NCBI RefSeq assembly: GCF_037991315.1
Contig: NZ_CP150300.1
Location: 5,208,001 to 5,272,000, forward strand
Length of the DNA stretch: 64,000 bases
Source: Paenibacillus sp. FSL H8-0079
GTDB taxonomy: Bacteria > Bacillota > Bacilli > Paenibacillales > Paenibacillaceae
Direction of reading: 5' to 3'
Part shown: positions 54,046-63,378 of the stretch, in pieces
Layout: every line of letters begins with the position of its first letter
Numbering within the stretch: position 1 is the first letter of the stretch
Program-made: the position numbers and the translations under genes
Notes under the pieces: model-generated
Databases searched by the model: none
The model's input: only the letters and a program-made list of their open reading frames with translations
Told to the model about the DNA's origin: nothing

Positions 54046-55551
54046 CTACTTCAGTGCAGCGTACAGTTCATTAACTTCTTTGACATAATCGTCTCCGCCG
54101 TTGTTCTTCCATAGAGCAACAGCATCTTCGAATCCTTTCTCATCAATCTGACCTACGATATATTTGATCCGTGCATCGTTAATGATATTGTCCAGCTGCG
54201 GTCCTTTCTGAGCGTAAACATCCGAGATCAGCGGTTCGCCAGGATTGGCGATGACAATCTCTTCGTTGGCTTTCTGCACCTGTGTAACCTTTTCACGGAC
54301 AGGTGTCTGTTGAACGCGAAGCGTTCTGTCTTCCGGAACAAACATCAAAATCTGATTTAAGCCTTGCAAGTCGCGGAGTGCAAGCTTTTCAGTGCTCGGT
54401 AAGATGTAGTCTTCTTTCTTCTCGTATTGCTTGCCTTCCAGTCCGTTGTACAACAATGCCTGCAATTCCGGTTCATTCAGCTGATCGAGGAAGCTCAGCA
54501 CCTTCTTCAGGTCTTCTTCCGTTTTGACACTGCTTTTGGAGATCGCAATCAGGCCGGAGTAGCCGGACGTTGGCATATCACGCAATCCCTTTGGACCTTC
54601 CATCGCTTGCAGCACATCTACGCGTCCTGTCGCATTGGGGTCTTTATCCAGTATTTTCTGATCCATGCGCTGCGCATTATCTGCTACATCCACCATGACA
54701 CCGGCTTGACCGTTTACAAATGGATCAGGCAGTTTGGTCGCATCCATCACGGCAAAATCCTTGTTTACCAGACCCTCACTATAGATTTGACGGAAAAATT
54801 TCAGGGCTTCCATGTATTCTGGTGTCTCATGCGCCGGAATCAGACCTCCGCTGCCATCATCTCCCCATTTGTTGGGTGCACCGAACCATACCTGCATGTT
54901 ATCCCATGGGCCCGTGAATTTGCTGGCAACCAGACCGTACGTATCATCCTTGCCGTTACCGTCCGGATCATCCTTCGTGAACGCTTTCAATACATTGTAA
55001 AATTCATCAATCGTCTTCGGCTCTTCCAGCCCCAGATTCTCCAGCCAATCTTTGCGGATCGTGACCCCATTGCGTCCTAGGGCGCGTGCCCGGTAGATCC
55101 CATAGGTTTTGCCATCGATTGACGCATTGTTGGTGATGATTTCATTCATTTGACTCAGATTCGGATAATCTTTCAGATAAGGACCAAGCTCCCAGAATGC
55201 TCCGGTTCGGGCCGCATTGATGAAACTTGGGGACTTCCCTAACACCACCATAATCTGAGGCAGCTTTCCCGAGGCCAGTGTAATGTTGAATTTGTCTTCA
55301 TACGAGCTGCTCGGCACCCACTGCAGGTTCACATCCACCTTGGTCAGTTCTTCAAGCTTCTGGATGACCGGGCTGTTCTCCGGCGGATTCTCCGCTTCAA
55401 AGTTCGGCAGCATGATTGTAATCTGATCGATGCCACCCGTAGCGGTTCCTGAACTTTCTTTGTCGGTGGAGCATGCCCCCAGAATCGTACTAAGTACCAG
55501 TGACGCAGAGAGTAGCAGTGCACCTTTTTTGAATCCCGTTTTTTGTCCCAT
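54046..55551 (-). CDS. Extracellular solute-binding lipoprotein (family 1, LplA/LipO-like)
   Basis: Sugar-binding lipoprotein of 501 residues. Lipobox ILGAC gives the lipid-bearing C27. The mature part begins STDKESSGTATGG, and ITIMLPNFEAENPPENSPVI leads into the typical fold of the LipO group. Acts outside the membrane, handing an oligosaccharide to the two permeases. ATG 55551 follows GGGGGAGAA. Last of the three transport genes, order permease-permease-binding protein. Confidence 0.9.
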   Translation of the reverse strand: MGQKTGFKKGALLLSASLVLSTILGACSTDKESSGTATGGIDQITIMLPNFEAENPPENSPVIQKLEELTKVDVNLQWVPSSSYEDKFNITLASGKLPQIMVVLGKSPSFINAARTGAFWELGPYLKDYPNLSQMNEIITNNASIDGKTYGIYRARALGRNGVTIRKDWLENLGLEEPKTIDEFYNVLKAFTKDDPDGNGKDDTYGLVASKFTGPWDNMQVWFGAPNKWGDDGSGGLIPAHETPEYMEALKFFRQIYSEGLVNKDFAVMDATKLPDPFVNGQAGVMVDVADNAQRMDQKILDKDPNATGRVDVLQAMEGPKGLRDMPTSGYSGLIAISKSSVKTEEDLKKVLSFLDQLNEPELQALLYNGLEGKQYEKKEDYILPSTEKLALRDLQGLNQILMFVPEDRTLRVQQTPVREKVTQVQKANEEIVIANPGEPLISDVYAQKGPQLDNIINDARIKYIVGQIDEKGFEDAVALWKNNGGDDYVKEVNELYAALK

Positions 55552-55569
55552 ACGTTCTCCCCCTTGGCT

Positions 55570-56457
55570 TTAGCCTTTGATTGAACCTAACATGACACCT
55601 TTGGCAAAATGCTTCTGCAAAAACGGATACACCAACAAAATCGGAATGGTACCTACAACGATCACCGCCATTTTGATCGACTGATCTGGTGGCTGTACAA
55701 AATTGGGGTCCATGTTCGCCATATCTCCGACACTGGCTTGCGAGAGTAATACGATCTGTCTCAACATGACTTGTAGCGGCCATTTGTCACTGTCGGAAAT
55801 GTACAGCAGTGCTGAGAAAAAGTTATTCCAATGTCCCACAGCGTAGAATAACGCAAACGTGGCAATCACCGGCTTCGATAAAGGCAGAACGATTCGCCAC
55901 AGCACGCCTAGATCCGAACAGCCGTCGATGCGGGCCGCTTCCTCCAGCCCGGGCGGCATTTGCTGAAAAAAGTTTTTGACAACAATTAAGTTAAAAGCGC
56001 TGATCGCGCCAGGAAGCATAAGGGCCCAGTAGGAATCAAGCAGTCCCAGTCCACGAATGACGAGATACGTTGGGATCATACCACCGCCGAATAACATCGA
56101 GAAGATCACCATATTCATCATGACATTACGGCCCCAGAAGTCACTTCTGGATAGTGGATAGGCCATCGTTAGTGTGAAGAACAGATTGACCAGTGTACCT
56201 GCCACCGTAATGAAGATGGAAACACCAATGCTGCGAAAGATCGTGGACGATGAAAAGATATACTCATACGCGCTGAAGGAAAACACCTTCGGAATAAGGA
56301 AAAAACTGCGTTCAGTGATCTCGGCTTCCGTTGCGAAAGAATTCCCTATAATATACAGGAAAGGGAGGACGGTTAATATGCCCAGAATCCCCAGCATGAC
56401 GTAATTGAAGATATCAAATACCTTGCCGGCAGGGCTGTTGTATAGACGGCTGTTCAT
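55570..56457 (-). CDS. Carbohydrate ABC transporter permease (LplC/YtcP-like)
   Basis: Membrane protein of 295 residues with six predicted segments and the ABC permease EAA-type loop PPGLEEAARIDGCSDLGVLW near residue 180. The C terminus PFLQKHFAKGVMLGSIKG is typical of the LplC/MalG class. It pairs with the upstream permease. ATG 56457 follows AAGGAGGAG. No ATP-binding subunit gene is in the window; such importers often share a MsmX-type ATPase encoded elsewhere. Confidence 0.92.
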   Translation of the reverse strand: MNSRLYNSPAGKVFDIFNYVMLGILGILTVLPFLYIIGNSFATEAEITERSFFLIPKVFSFSAYEYIFSSSTIFRSIGVSIFITVAGTLVNLFFTLTMAYPLSRSDFWGRNVMMNMVIFSMLFGGGMIPTYLVIRGLGLLDSYWALMLPGAISAFNLIVVKNFFQQMPPGLEEAARIDGCSDLGVLWRIVLPLSKPVIATFALFYAVGHWNNFFSALLYISDSDKWPLQVMLRQIVLLSQASVGDMANMDPNFVQPPDQSIKMAVIVVGTIPILLVYPFLQKHFAKGVMLGSIKG

Positions 56458-56469
56458 GGGCGCTCCTCC

Positions 56470-57456
56470 TTAATAAATTCCGGGATGACCGAATTTTTTC
56501 GCAAGTTTATTACTGCCGAGCACCAGAATGATCCCCACCACAGACTTGAATAGTCCAACAGCGGTACTGTAACTGAATGCACCTTGCGTGATCCCCACCG
56601 TGTACACATACGTATCAAATACGTCCGCGACATCCCGGTTGAGGGAGTTGGTCATCAGGTAGATCTGCTCAAATCCCGTATCCAGAAAGTTCCCCAATCT
56701 GAGAATGAGCAAAATGACTATAGTCGTACGAATGGCTGGAAGCGTGATATGCCACATTCGTCGTAATCGTCCTGCGCCATCTACAATCGAAGCTTCATAC
56801 TGCTCCGTGTCCACACCTGCGAGGGCCGCCAGGAAGATAATTGTGCCCCATCCCATCTCCTTCCACATCATCTGCACAATAATGAGCGGACGAAACGAAC
56901 CCGGACTGGAGAGCACATCAATAGGCTTGCCTGTAATCCAGGCGATCAGGTCGTATAACACGCCGCCTTGCGGGGTCAGGAATACGTACGTGATACTCGC
57001 GATAATTACCATGGATACAAAATGGGGTACATAGACCAGCGTTTGAATCGTTCTTTTGAAAAAAACGACCCGAATTTCATTTAATAATAAGGCGATAATG
57101 ATCGGTGCCGGGAAAAAGAAGATAAGATCATACAGGGCCAGAACCAGCGTATTGCGTAATAGTCGGTAGAAGTCCGGATTGGAGAAGAAGTTCGTAAAGT
57201 TCTCTAGCCCCACCCAGTTGCTCTCCCGGATGCCCAAGAATGGCTGGTAGTCCTGAAAGGCAATGATGATCCCCCACATGGGCAAGTATTTAAAGATGAC
57301 AAAGTACAGAAAGCCGGGAAGCACAAGCACATATAACCATTTGTTTCGTTTGATCTGCCTTTTCCAATTGGACTCCTGTTTTAATGGTCTTGTTCCCATA
57401 TCCGCTTGAGCAGTTGCAGTGCCGTTGGTATTCCAGTCCGTCTTCCCGTTCATCAT
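56470..57456 (-). CDS. ABC transporter permease (LplB-like)
   Basis: Membrane protein of 328 residues. Segment 1 (LYVLVLPGFLYFVIFKYLPM) and IIIAFQDYQPFLGI lead the LplB/MalF-type fold, and the EAA loop is TEQYEASIVDGAGRLRRMWH near residue 220. A charged N-terminal extension of about 40 residues precedes it. ATG 57456 follows GGAAGGGGAG. It is the first gene of the transport operon, and a cre-like site lies just upstream in the leader. Confidence 0.92.
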   Translation of the reverse strand: MMNGKTDWNTNGTATAQADMGTRPLKQESNWKRQIKRNKWLYVLVLPGFLYFVIFKYLPMWGIIIAFQDYQPFLGIRESNWVGLENFTNFFSNPDFYRLLRNTLVLALYDLIFFFPAPIIIALLLNEIRVVFFKRTIQTLVYVPHFVSMVIIASITYVFLTPQGGVLYDLIAWITGKPIDVLSSPGSFRPLIIVQMMWKEMGWGTIIFLAALAGVDTEQYEASIVDGAGRLRRMWHITLPAIRTTIVILLILRLGNFLDTGFEQIYLMTNSLNRDVADVFDTYVYTVGITQGAFSYSTAVGLFKSVVGIILVLGSNKLAKKFGHPGIY

Positions 57457-57475
57457 GTCTCCCCTTCCTCAACAA

Positions 57476-57489
57476 TGTAAGCGTTATCA
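57476..57489. promoter_or_regulatory. cre-like site upstream of the transport operon
   Basis: On the minus strand TGATAACGCTTACA matches the CcpA cre consensus TGWAANCGNTNWCA with one defined mismatch. It lies 20 bases before the permease start, i.e. likely downstream of the transcription start, where CcpA would block elongation. A -10-like TATAGT lies further upstream without a good -35. Confidence 0.6.
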
Positions 57490-57678
57490 ATATATCTGTT
57501 ATTCAGACTATACAGCCACCTTGTTTCCGGCAACCTTCATTTTTTGCATCACTCCGGCACATTGGCCGAAAAGCCCGCTATAACGCCATTTTCACATGTT
57601 TTTGATCATAAGGTAGCAGGTAGAATTGCACATTTTTGCGGGTTTATCCTTCTTTGTATCACGGTAAAAAAAAGAAAA

Positions 57679-57708
57679 AACCGACATCCGCTAAAGCTGA
57701 ATGCCGGT
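57679..57708 (-). terminator. Terminator after the AraC-type regulator gene
   Basis: Stem ACCGGCAT/ATGTCGGT with further pairs and TTTTTTCTTTTTTTT after it on the minus strand, 25 bases past the stop. The regulator is therefore transcribed apart from the transport genes. Confidence 0.78.
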
Positions 57709-57732
57709 CTGAAATGAAAAAGATATGAACGG

Positions 57733-60138
57733 TTATTGTGCAAACCATTGATCGCGATATTGACTCGGCGTAACTCCCTCCTGTTTCTTGAAGATCCGAT
57801 TAAAATAACTGTGCTGATATCCCACAGCTGCCGCAACATCATTAATTTTCATCGTTGTCTCACGTAGCAATTGCTTCGCCGCATCCATTCTCACACGTGT
57901 CAAATAATCAATAAAATTGATGCCCGAAACCTGTTTGAAAGCCTTGCTCAGTGCATAAGGTGTCATTTGCTCCTCGTCAGCACAGTTTTCCAGCGAAATG
58001 TCGCTGCGGTAATGTGTATCGATATACAACATCGTTCGTTCCACCACCAGTTTCAGCGGTTCCTGCGATCGTACCTCAACCTCTTGTATATAAGGCATGA
58101 ATACCTCATTCATCATCCACTGCTTCATCTGCACAGGTTCACGAATACCGGATAATCGCTCATACATGTTGCTACCACCAAACAGCTTATAAGGTGTGAC
58201 CCCTGTTTGCAGCATCATGTGCTGAATACTGCCGAGCAATTGAAGCATCATCTGCTGAACTTGGAATTCGGTACTCCCGGTCCGCGTAATCTCACTCATG
58301 AATTGCTCCAGCACACGTTCAGCTTCGGCTTGTTTGCCTAGCCTGACCGCCTGTAGTAACTCACGTTCCAGCCCCAATGGATAGGAAGCTGCTTCGTTTC
58401 TGCGGAAACACGCCTCATCCTCCAGATCGAGAATCTGACTTCCTTCCTCCACACTGCGATAAGCCACGGCCTGTTCCAACTCGACGAATCGTCCGGGCAG
58501 TTCCTGAAGTGAAGCTGCTGGGCGACTGACCATCAAAGTCACCTTCATTTTGAGCGTTCGTCCAATGACCTCCACCAGTTCCTGCCCCCATAACAGCGCT
58601 TGTGACTTCACAGGTTCGTCCTGAGGAGCGATCACAAGCATGGCTGAGGACAGGTCGTGAAAGTTCATGACACTGATCTGCCTGAAAACATTTTTGGCGA
58701 CTTCCTGAGTGATATTCACTGCTGCAAAAGTAACCAGTCCTGTGTCTTGGCTTCCGAATCTGCCTTGCAGCTGGTCATATCCCGTAAAATACATCTGCAC
58801 CAGCAAAAACTGCTGGCCCTCCAGTTCAAAGCCAAGATTACGCATCCGCTGCTGAAGATCATGCTCGTTATAGGCGTACAGATGCCCCTGCACAAGTTGT
58901 AAGACAAAACTGTCGCGCAGATGGGGAAGCTGCTCTTGCAACTGGCGATGTGCCGTTACACTGCGGGAGGTCAGTTCGTTCCACTGTTGCTCCAGCAACT
59001 CAAACTCGTCCAGCTTTGCATCGGTTGGTGTTGTTTCGTTTCGGCCAGGCGTAAGCAGATGCAGCATCCGGGCTACAGGCGAATATATACGGCGTGAAGC
59101 AAACCAGGATAACAATAATCCCAGGATGAGACTGCCTGCACTGGCAATGACGATGATTTTGGATACCAGCTTGACTGGCGAAGTGACTGATGTCAAAGGT
59201 GCAGCAGAAACATAGGTCCAGTCCGAATCAATTCGACTCAATGAGCCGTACGAGACGGAATAGGTCTGATCCTCATATCGGAACAGGAATGAACGGTTGT
59301 CCGCATGCAGGGCCACTTCTTCTTTTAGCTGCTGCTCAAAAGCAGAGTTCTCTCCCGCCGTTCCCGGATTACCGGTAACCAGTGTGTTTCCTTCCTGATC
59401 CATGAGGAACGTTAACCCTTCGTCGTATGGAGTAAGCGTTTTCAACAAACTGGCGACTTTCTCGTTATCCAACGTAATAATTAGTGCACCAAATGGATTA
59501 ATGCTCTCCCCCGGAATCTTATGTACAAGAACCAGTGCATTGCCTGCATCCGTATGCAGTAGACTGTCGTTGGTCGAAGGTTTGGTATCTCTGTTGATGT
59601 TGGAAACCCAGTCTGTCCAGTACACGTGGTTGCCCATGGAGAGATAACGATCATACGCTTGTACTTTGGCATCATCTTTCAACTCGTTATAATCCCGATT
59701 AAACAAGATCGGCTTCGGTTCCTGCAAATACAGCTGTGCTGACTTGATCAGCGGGTGGGAACCTTGCAATACATATAATGTAGTGACAATCTCCTGCGTT
59801 TCATTGAAATAATATACAAAATCCAGTGTACGTAATGCATTGCCAAACCTCGGTTCAAAAGCCCAATGAGATAAGTTCATCTCCAGATAAGCCAGCTGGT
59901 CATCCACATTGCGTGCCCGGTTCTCGATCTGGTTCTGATGCATCTGATTGAACTCGGACTCCATCCGACCAACCACCTGTTGATACATAACGATACCTGT
60001 GATTAACCCGGGGATGCTGGCAATGAGTAAAATCAGCATGAGGCTGTTTCGATAAAATCGTCCTTTATGTCTTCCTGCCTTTAAATCGGATAACCGCTTA
60101 AATCTGCCAAATATTCGATTGCTCCTAATCGGTTCCAT
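57733..60138 (-). CDS. AraC-family membrane-bound sensor-regulator (YesS/YesN-like)
   Basis: An 801-residue transcription factor with two transmembrane segments (about 32-52 and 318-338) around an extracellular Cache-type sensor domain, a helical cytoplasmic linker and a C-terminal AraC DNA-binding domain (about 700-800) with two helix-turn-helix motifs, DISLENCADEEQMTPYALSK and NDVAAAVGYQHSYFNRIFKK. It should sense a sugar outside the cell and activate the transport and enzyme genes. ATG 60138 follows AGGTGAG. A TATAAT hexamer at 60230-60235 may be its -10. Confidence 0.92.
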   Translation of the reverse strand: MEPIRSNRIFGRFKRLSDLKAGRHKGRFYRNSLMLILLIASIPGLITGIVMYQQVVGRMESEFNQMHQNQIENRARNVDDQLAYLEMNLSHWAFEPRFGNALRTLDFVYYFNETQEIVTTLYVLQGSHPLIKSAQLYLQEPKPILFNRDYNELKDDAKVQAYDRYLSMGNHVYWTDWVSNINRDTKPSTNDSLLHTDAGNALVLVHKIPGESINPFGALIITLDNEKVASLLKTLTPYDEGLTFLMDQEGNTLVTGNPGTAGENSAFEQQLKEEVALHADNRSFLFRYEDQTYSVSYGSLSRIDSDWTYVSAAPLTSVTSPVKLVSKIIVIASAGSLILGLLLSWFASRRIYSPVARMLHLLTPGRNETTPTDAKLDEFELLEQQWNELTSRSVTAHRQLQEQLPHLRDSFVLQLVQGHLYAYNEHDLQQRMRNLGFELEGQQFLLVQMYFTGYDQLQGRFGSQDTGLVTFAAVNITQEVAKNVFRQISVMNFHDLSSAMLVIAPQDEPVKSQALLWGQELVEVIGRTLKMKVTLMVSRPAASLQELPGRFVELEQAVAYRSVEEGSQILDLEDEACFRRNEAASYPLGLERELLQAVRLGKQAEAERVLEQFMSEITRTGSTEFQVQQMMLQLLGSIQHMMLQTGVTPYKLFGGSNMYERLSGIREPVQMKQWMMNEVFMPYIQEVEVRSQEPLKLVVERTMLYIDTHYRSDISLENCADEEQMTPYALSKAFKQVSGINFIDYLTRVRMDAAKQLLRETTMKINDVAAAVGYQHSYFNRIFKKQEGVTPSQYRDQWFAQ

Positions 60139-60353
60139 CGCTGCTCACCTGCCTGCTTGCCTCGGGTCTGACTGTCATGGAAACTTCCTCAACTCCCCTG
60201 AGAATATATGGATGAAATCCTTTTCTTGTATTATACGCACAATCTACAGGTGAATGAAACGATCTGTAACCGATCATTTTTTTAACCAATGTTTTATTAA
60301 CATGGCAAAATGGATTACAATGAGATAAAGCAAACATGAAGGAGGCCTTTTTA

Positions 60354-61709
60354 ATGAAAGAACAGACTTATTTTGAACAAAATAGAGAAAAACACCTGGC
60401 AGAACTGAATGAATGGTTGTCCATTCCGAGTATTTCCGCCATTTCAGCGCATAAAGAGGATGTTAATCGTGCAGCACAATGGGCAGCTGATGCCCTCACA
60501 CGTGCGGGTATGGAAAACGTAGAGGTCATTCAAACGGCTGGACATCCGATTGTCTATGCAGATCACCTGCATGCACCGGGCAAACCGACAGCTCTGATCT
60601 ATGGACACTATGATGTACAACCTGTTGATCCGCTTAACCTGTGGGAGACGCCTCCTTTCGAACCTACCGTTCGTGATGGCAAGCTGTTCGCTCGTGGTGC
60701 AACGGATGACAAAGGACAAATTTTCCTACATATCAAGGCAGTAGAAGCCATTCTCGCCGAAAACAAAGAACTTCCGGTTAACATCAAGTTCTGCATTGAA
60801 GGCGAAGAGGAAATCTCCAGCCCGAACTTGCCCATCTATCTGAATGAACATACAGACAAGCTGCGTGCAGATATGGTACTGATCTCGGATACGTCCCTGC
60901 TTGAAAAAGGTAAACCGGCGATCTCCACTGGCCTGCGCGGCCTCTGCTCGCTTCACGTAGATCTGAACACAGCCAATACCGACTTGCACTCTGGTTCATT
61001 TGGTGGTGGTGTACCTAACGCACTGCACGCACTCGTATCCCTGCTCGCTTCGTTGCATGATGAGCAAGGTCGTGTGAGTGTAGACGGTTTCTACGACGGC
61101 GTTCTGCCACTGTCTCCTGAGATGAGAGAAGAATTTGTAAAACAAGGCTTCAATGAAGAACAGCTTCGTCAAGACCTTGGGCTGGAGCAATTGTACGGCG
61201 AAGAAGGCTACTCGTTCGTGGAACGTGTTGGCGCTCGTCCAACATTGGAACTGAACGGCGTATGGGGTGGTTTCCAAGGCGAAGGTAGCAAAACGGTTAT
61301 TCCGAAGGAAGCTCATGCCAAAATTACATGCCGCCTTGTTGCGGACCAAGATCCACAACATGTATTGGATCGTATCGAAGCACATCTGCGTGCTCACGTT
61401 CAACCGGGTGCAACGCTGCATGTGAAACAGATCGAAAAAGCTTTTGCTTTCAACACTGATCCTTCGAATGCAATCCTGCAAAAAGCGGCAGATGCGTATG
61501 AGCACGTGTATGGCGTTCGTGCCCTCTTTACCAAAGATGGCGGCTCCATTCCGATTGTTGAGAAACTCTCACGTGTACTCGAAATCCCTGCTGTCATGAT
61601 GGGCTTCGGCTTGCCGGATGAGAACCTGCATGCTCCGAACGAGCACTTCAACTTGGAGAACTTTGATAAAGGGTTGTTGACGATTGTTCAGTTCTTGAAG
61701 AGTTTGTAA
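60354..61709 (+). CDS. M20-family dipeptidase
   Basis: Cytosolic metallopeptidase of 451 residues. Zinc ligands are visible: H85 in YGHYDVQP, D118 in ARGATDDKG, the E151-E153 group in CIEGEEEI, SDT and H426 in NLHAPNEHF. An inserted lid domain (about 200-365) is typical of the ArgE/DapE/CNDP dipeptidase group. It could hydrolyse dipeptides; exact substrate unknown. ATG 60354 follows AAGGAGG; the frame reaches 60336 but that is inside the binding site region. Divergent from the AraC-type regulator. Confidence 0.92.
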   Translation: MKEQTYFEQNREKHLAELNEWLSIPSISAISAHKEDVNRAAQWAADALTRAGMENVEVIQTAGHPIVYADHLHAPGKPTALIYGHYDVQPVDPLNLWETPPFEPTVRDGKLFARGATDDKGQIFLHIKAVEAILAENKELPVNIKFCIEGEEEISSPNLPIYLNEHTDKLRADMVLISDTSLLEKGKPAISTGLRGLCSLHVDLNTANTDLHSGSFGGGVPNALHALVSLLASLHDEQGRVSVDGFYDGVLPLSPEMREEFVKQGFNEEQLRQDLGLEQLYGEEGYSFVERVGARPTLELNGVWGGFQGEGSKTVIPKEAHAKITCRLVADQDPQHVLDRIEAHLRAHVQPGATLHVKQIEKAFAFNTDPSNAILQKAADAYEHVYGVRALFTKDGGSIPIVEKLSRVLEIPAVMMGFGLPDENLHAPNEHFNLENFDKGLLTIVQFLKSL

Positions 61710-61796
61710 TAGTTAGGGCTCATCGTGTTTAAAACCAGTTCTTGAGAGCGTGCTGAGTGGACGTTCCGGGGCCGAATCGTTCTTTTGATCGCTGTT

Positions 61797-61844
61797 ATCC
61801 CCGGATTTCCTTGATTCCCTTTCTAAAGGGAGAAATCCGGGGAT
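61797..61844. repeat. Long hairpin in the gene-free region
   Basis: Perfect 12-bp arms ATCCCCGGATTT/AAATCCGGGGAT (61797-61808, 61833-61844) enclose an inner stem TCCCTTT/AAAGGGA around a two-base loop. There is no T run, so it is not a standard terminator. It lies 88 bases after the dipeptidase stop. Confidence 0.6.
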
Positions 61845-61870
61845 AAAGGCGAACGCTCCGCTTCTTCAGA

Positions 61871-62580
61871 ATCGATTTCGTCCCCTTCACTATGTTGCAG
61901 CTTCTCGCATGACTGATTTTAGGATTGAGCTAACTATTGAATGGTTAGTGTAATGGGGATAACAAAGAACGGCCTTCGGGTCGTTTTTTTGTTATTTATT
62001 TTGTTTCTTTTTTTCTTTGTTTCTTTGTTTCTTTGTTTTTTGTTTCTTTGTTTTTTGTTTTTTTGTTTTTTTGTTTTTTTGTTTCTTGTTTCTTTGGTGA
62101 AATTGTAGTTTTTTTATGGCTGCTTTTTATGATGGAGACGATAGAGGCTTACTTTTAAATGGGTTAGTGTATTAGAGATAACAACATGGTGACCTTATTA
62201 GGCCGTTTCTTTGAATTTTGTATCGATCATTACGTACAGCTTGCTTTATCATGGCTGCTTTAAAGGAATGGGTCTAACTTGGATGGGTTAGTGTGATAGC
62301 TCACAGAAACGATGGGCTTCTGAACAATTTTTTTGGTTTTTCTCGATCATTTCGTTATCGTTCTTCCTATGACTGATTTTATAGACGTAGTCTCGGTTTT
62401 AATGGTTTAGTGTATGGGAGATAACATACGCGACCTTATTGTCCTTTTTTGATTCGGTCTCCTTCACTAGGTTTCAGCTTTTATAGCGGTTGCTTTATTG
62501 TGACTGGTTTTAGACGACGGCTAACTTTTAAGGAGTTGTGATAGAGATAACTCAAGCGGTGGCCCTTGGAGGTTTGTTTG
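61871..62580 (+). repeat. Five degenerate tandem units of about 120 bp
   Basis: The conserved core reads GGTTAGTGTAATGGGGATAA or close variants at 61943, 62162, 62286, 62404 and about 62531. Each core is preceded by ATGACTGATTTTA-like and CTAAC-like sequence and followed by a T-rich part. Spacing is 119-129 bases, except between units 1 and 2, where a T-rich tract of about 110 bases is inserted. Units diverge substantially, so this is an old array. Confidence 0.6.
61985..62097 (+). repeat. T-rich TTTGTTT/TTTCTTTG simple repeat
   Basis: More than 100 bases made almost only of T with regularly placed G and C (TTTGTTTCTTTG-type units, period 7-8). Such a tract is prone to slippage and length change. 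It interrupts the 120-bp array. Confidence 0.75.
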
Positions 62581-62802
62581 AATCGATTGATATTTAGAAT
62601 GCACCCTTATGGAGTATGTTACGGCAGATGGTGTTTCGAAGATAGTCAATAGATACAGGGGTTTTGTGGATGGGAGGATCTTTCGGGATTCCTGCGTTTT
62701 GACTTGTTTGTGCTTAGCGACTTCGGCGCGGAATTTTTGCCATGAGGTGTTTACCTGCTGTTATACCCCAGCAAGCTAATCCAAAATGATGAGGTGAATG
62801 TT

Positions 62803-63378
62803 GTGTCTGCTTCTAACCTGACCAAAAATGCGCTGGCTCACTCGCTTAAATTACTGATGGAGCATACTCCACTGAACAAGATTACGGTCAAACATCTGGT
62901 TGATCATTGCGGCGTGAACAGGCAAACTTTTTATTATCATTTTCAGGATATTTACGCGCTGCTTGGGTGGATCTATCAGACTGAAGCGGTGGAGAGTCTT
63001 ACGGAGTACCGAAGCTACAGCACATGGACGGACGGTTTCTATAAAATATTTTGTTACATTGAGAACAACAAAACGTTCTGCTGCAACACACTCAACTCGC
63101 TCGGGCGTACCCACCTGGATGTATACCTCTATGAAGTAACCCACGATCTCATCATGGGTGTTATTGATGAACTCGCCTGTGGGATTAAGGTCCGCGGAGA
63201 AGACAAAGAGTTCGTCGCCAACTTCTATACCCTGGCCTTCACTGGGCTGATCATTCAATGGATGAGAGGCGATATGCAAGAACCGCCAAAACAGATAATT
63301 GAGAAGCTCAGTGAGCTAATTGAAGGCAATGTCCTGAGGGCACTGCACAGGTATGAGAATAAGCTGCCATCCACTTAA
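62803..63378 (+). CDS. TetR/AcrR-family regulator with DhaS-like C-terminal domain
   Basis: DNA-binding regulator of about 191 residues. The helix-turn-helix is ITVKHLVDHCGVNRQTFYYHF (about residues 26-46), and the C-terminal all-helical domain contains LIIQWMRGDM near the end, as in the TetR_C DhaS-like group. Several cysteines (HCG, FCCNTLN) are present. The start is probably GTG 62803, with GATGAGGTG ahead, rather than GTG 62794. It lies directly upstream of an oleate hydratase gene on the same strand and likely controls it. Confidence 0.85.
   Translation: MSASNLTKNALAHSLKLLMEHTPLNKITVKHLVDHCGVNRQTFYYHFQDIYALLGWIYQTEAVESLTEYRSYSTWTDGFYKIFCYIENNKTFCCNTLNSLGRTHLDVYLYEVTHDLIMGVIDELACGIKVRGEDKEFVANFYTLAFTGLIIQWMRGDMQEPPKQIIEKLSELIEGNVLRALHRYENKLPST

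Larger units (their letters stand above)
61710..62802. other. 1.1-kb gene-free region with repeats
   Basis: No ORF of coding quality is found on either strand. In order it holds a long hairpin (61797-61844), a first decayed repeat unit, a T-rich TTTGTTT tract, four more decayed units of about 120 bp and a 200-base unremarkable stretch before the TetR-type gene. The repeats are listed separately. Confidence 0.6.

Noticed and set aside
54427..55080. 217-codon open frame opposite the binding-protein gene
   Set aside because: Shadow of a well-supported lipoprotein gene; no start signal.
61985..62097. CRISPR-like repeat
   Set aside because: The repeat unit is only 7-8 bases of T/G without unique spacers, so it is a simple repeat. 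No CRISPR array was seen in the window.
61710..62790. Decayed protein gene in the gene-free region
   Set aside because: No frame on either strand gives a recognisable protein, and the repeat structure explains most of the region.
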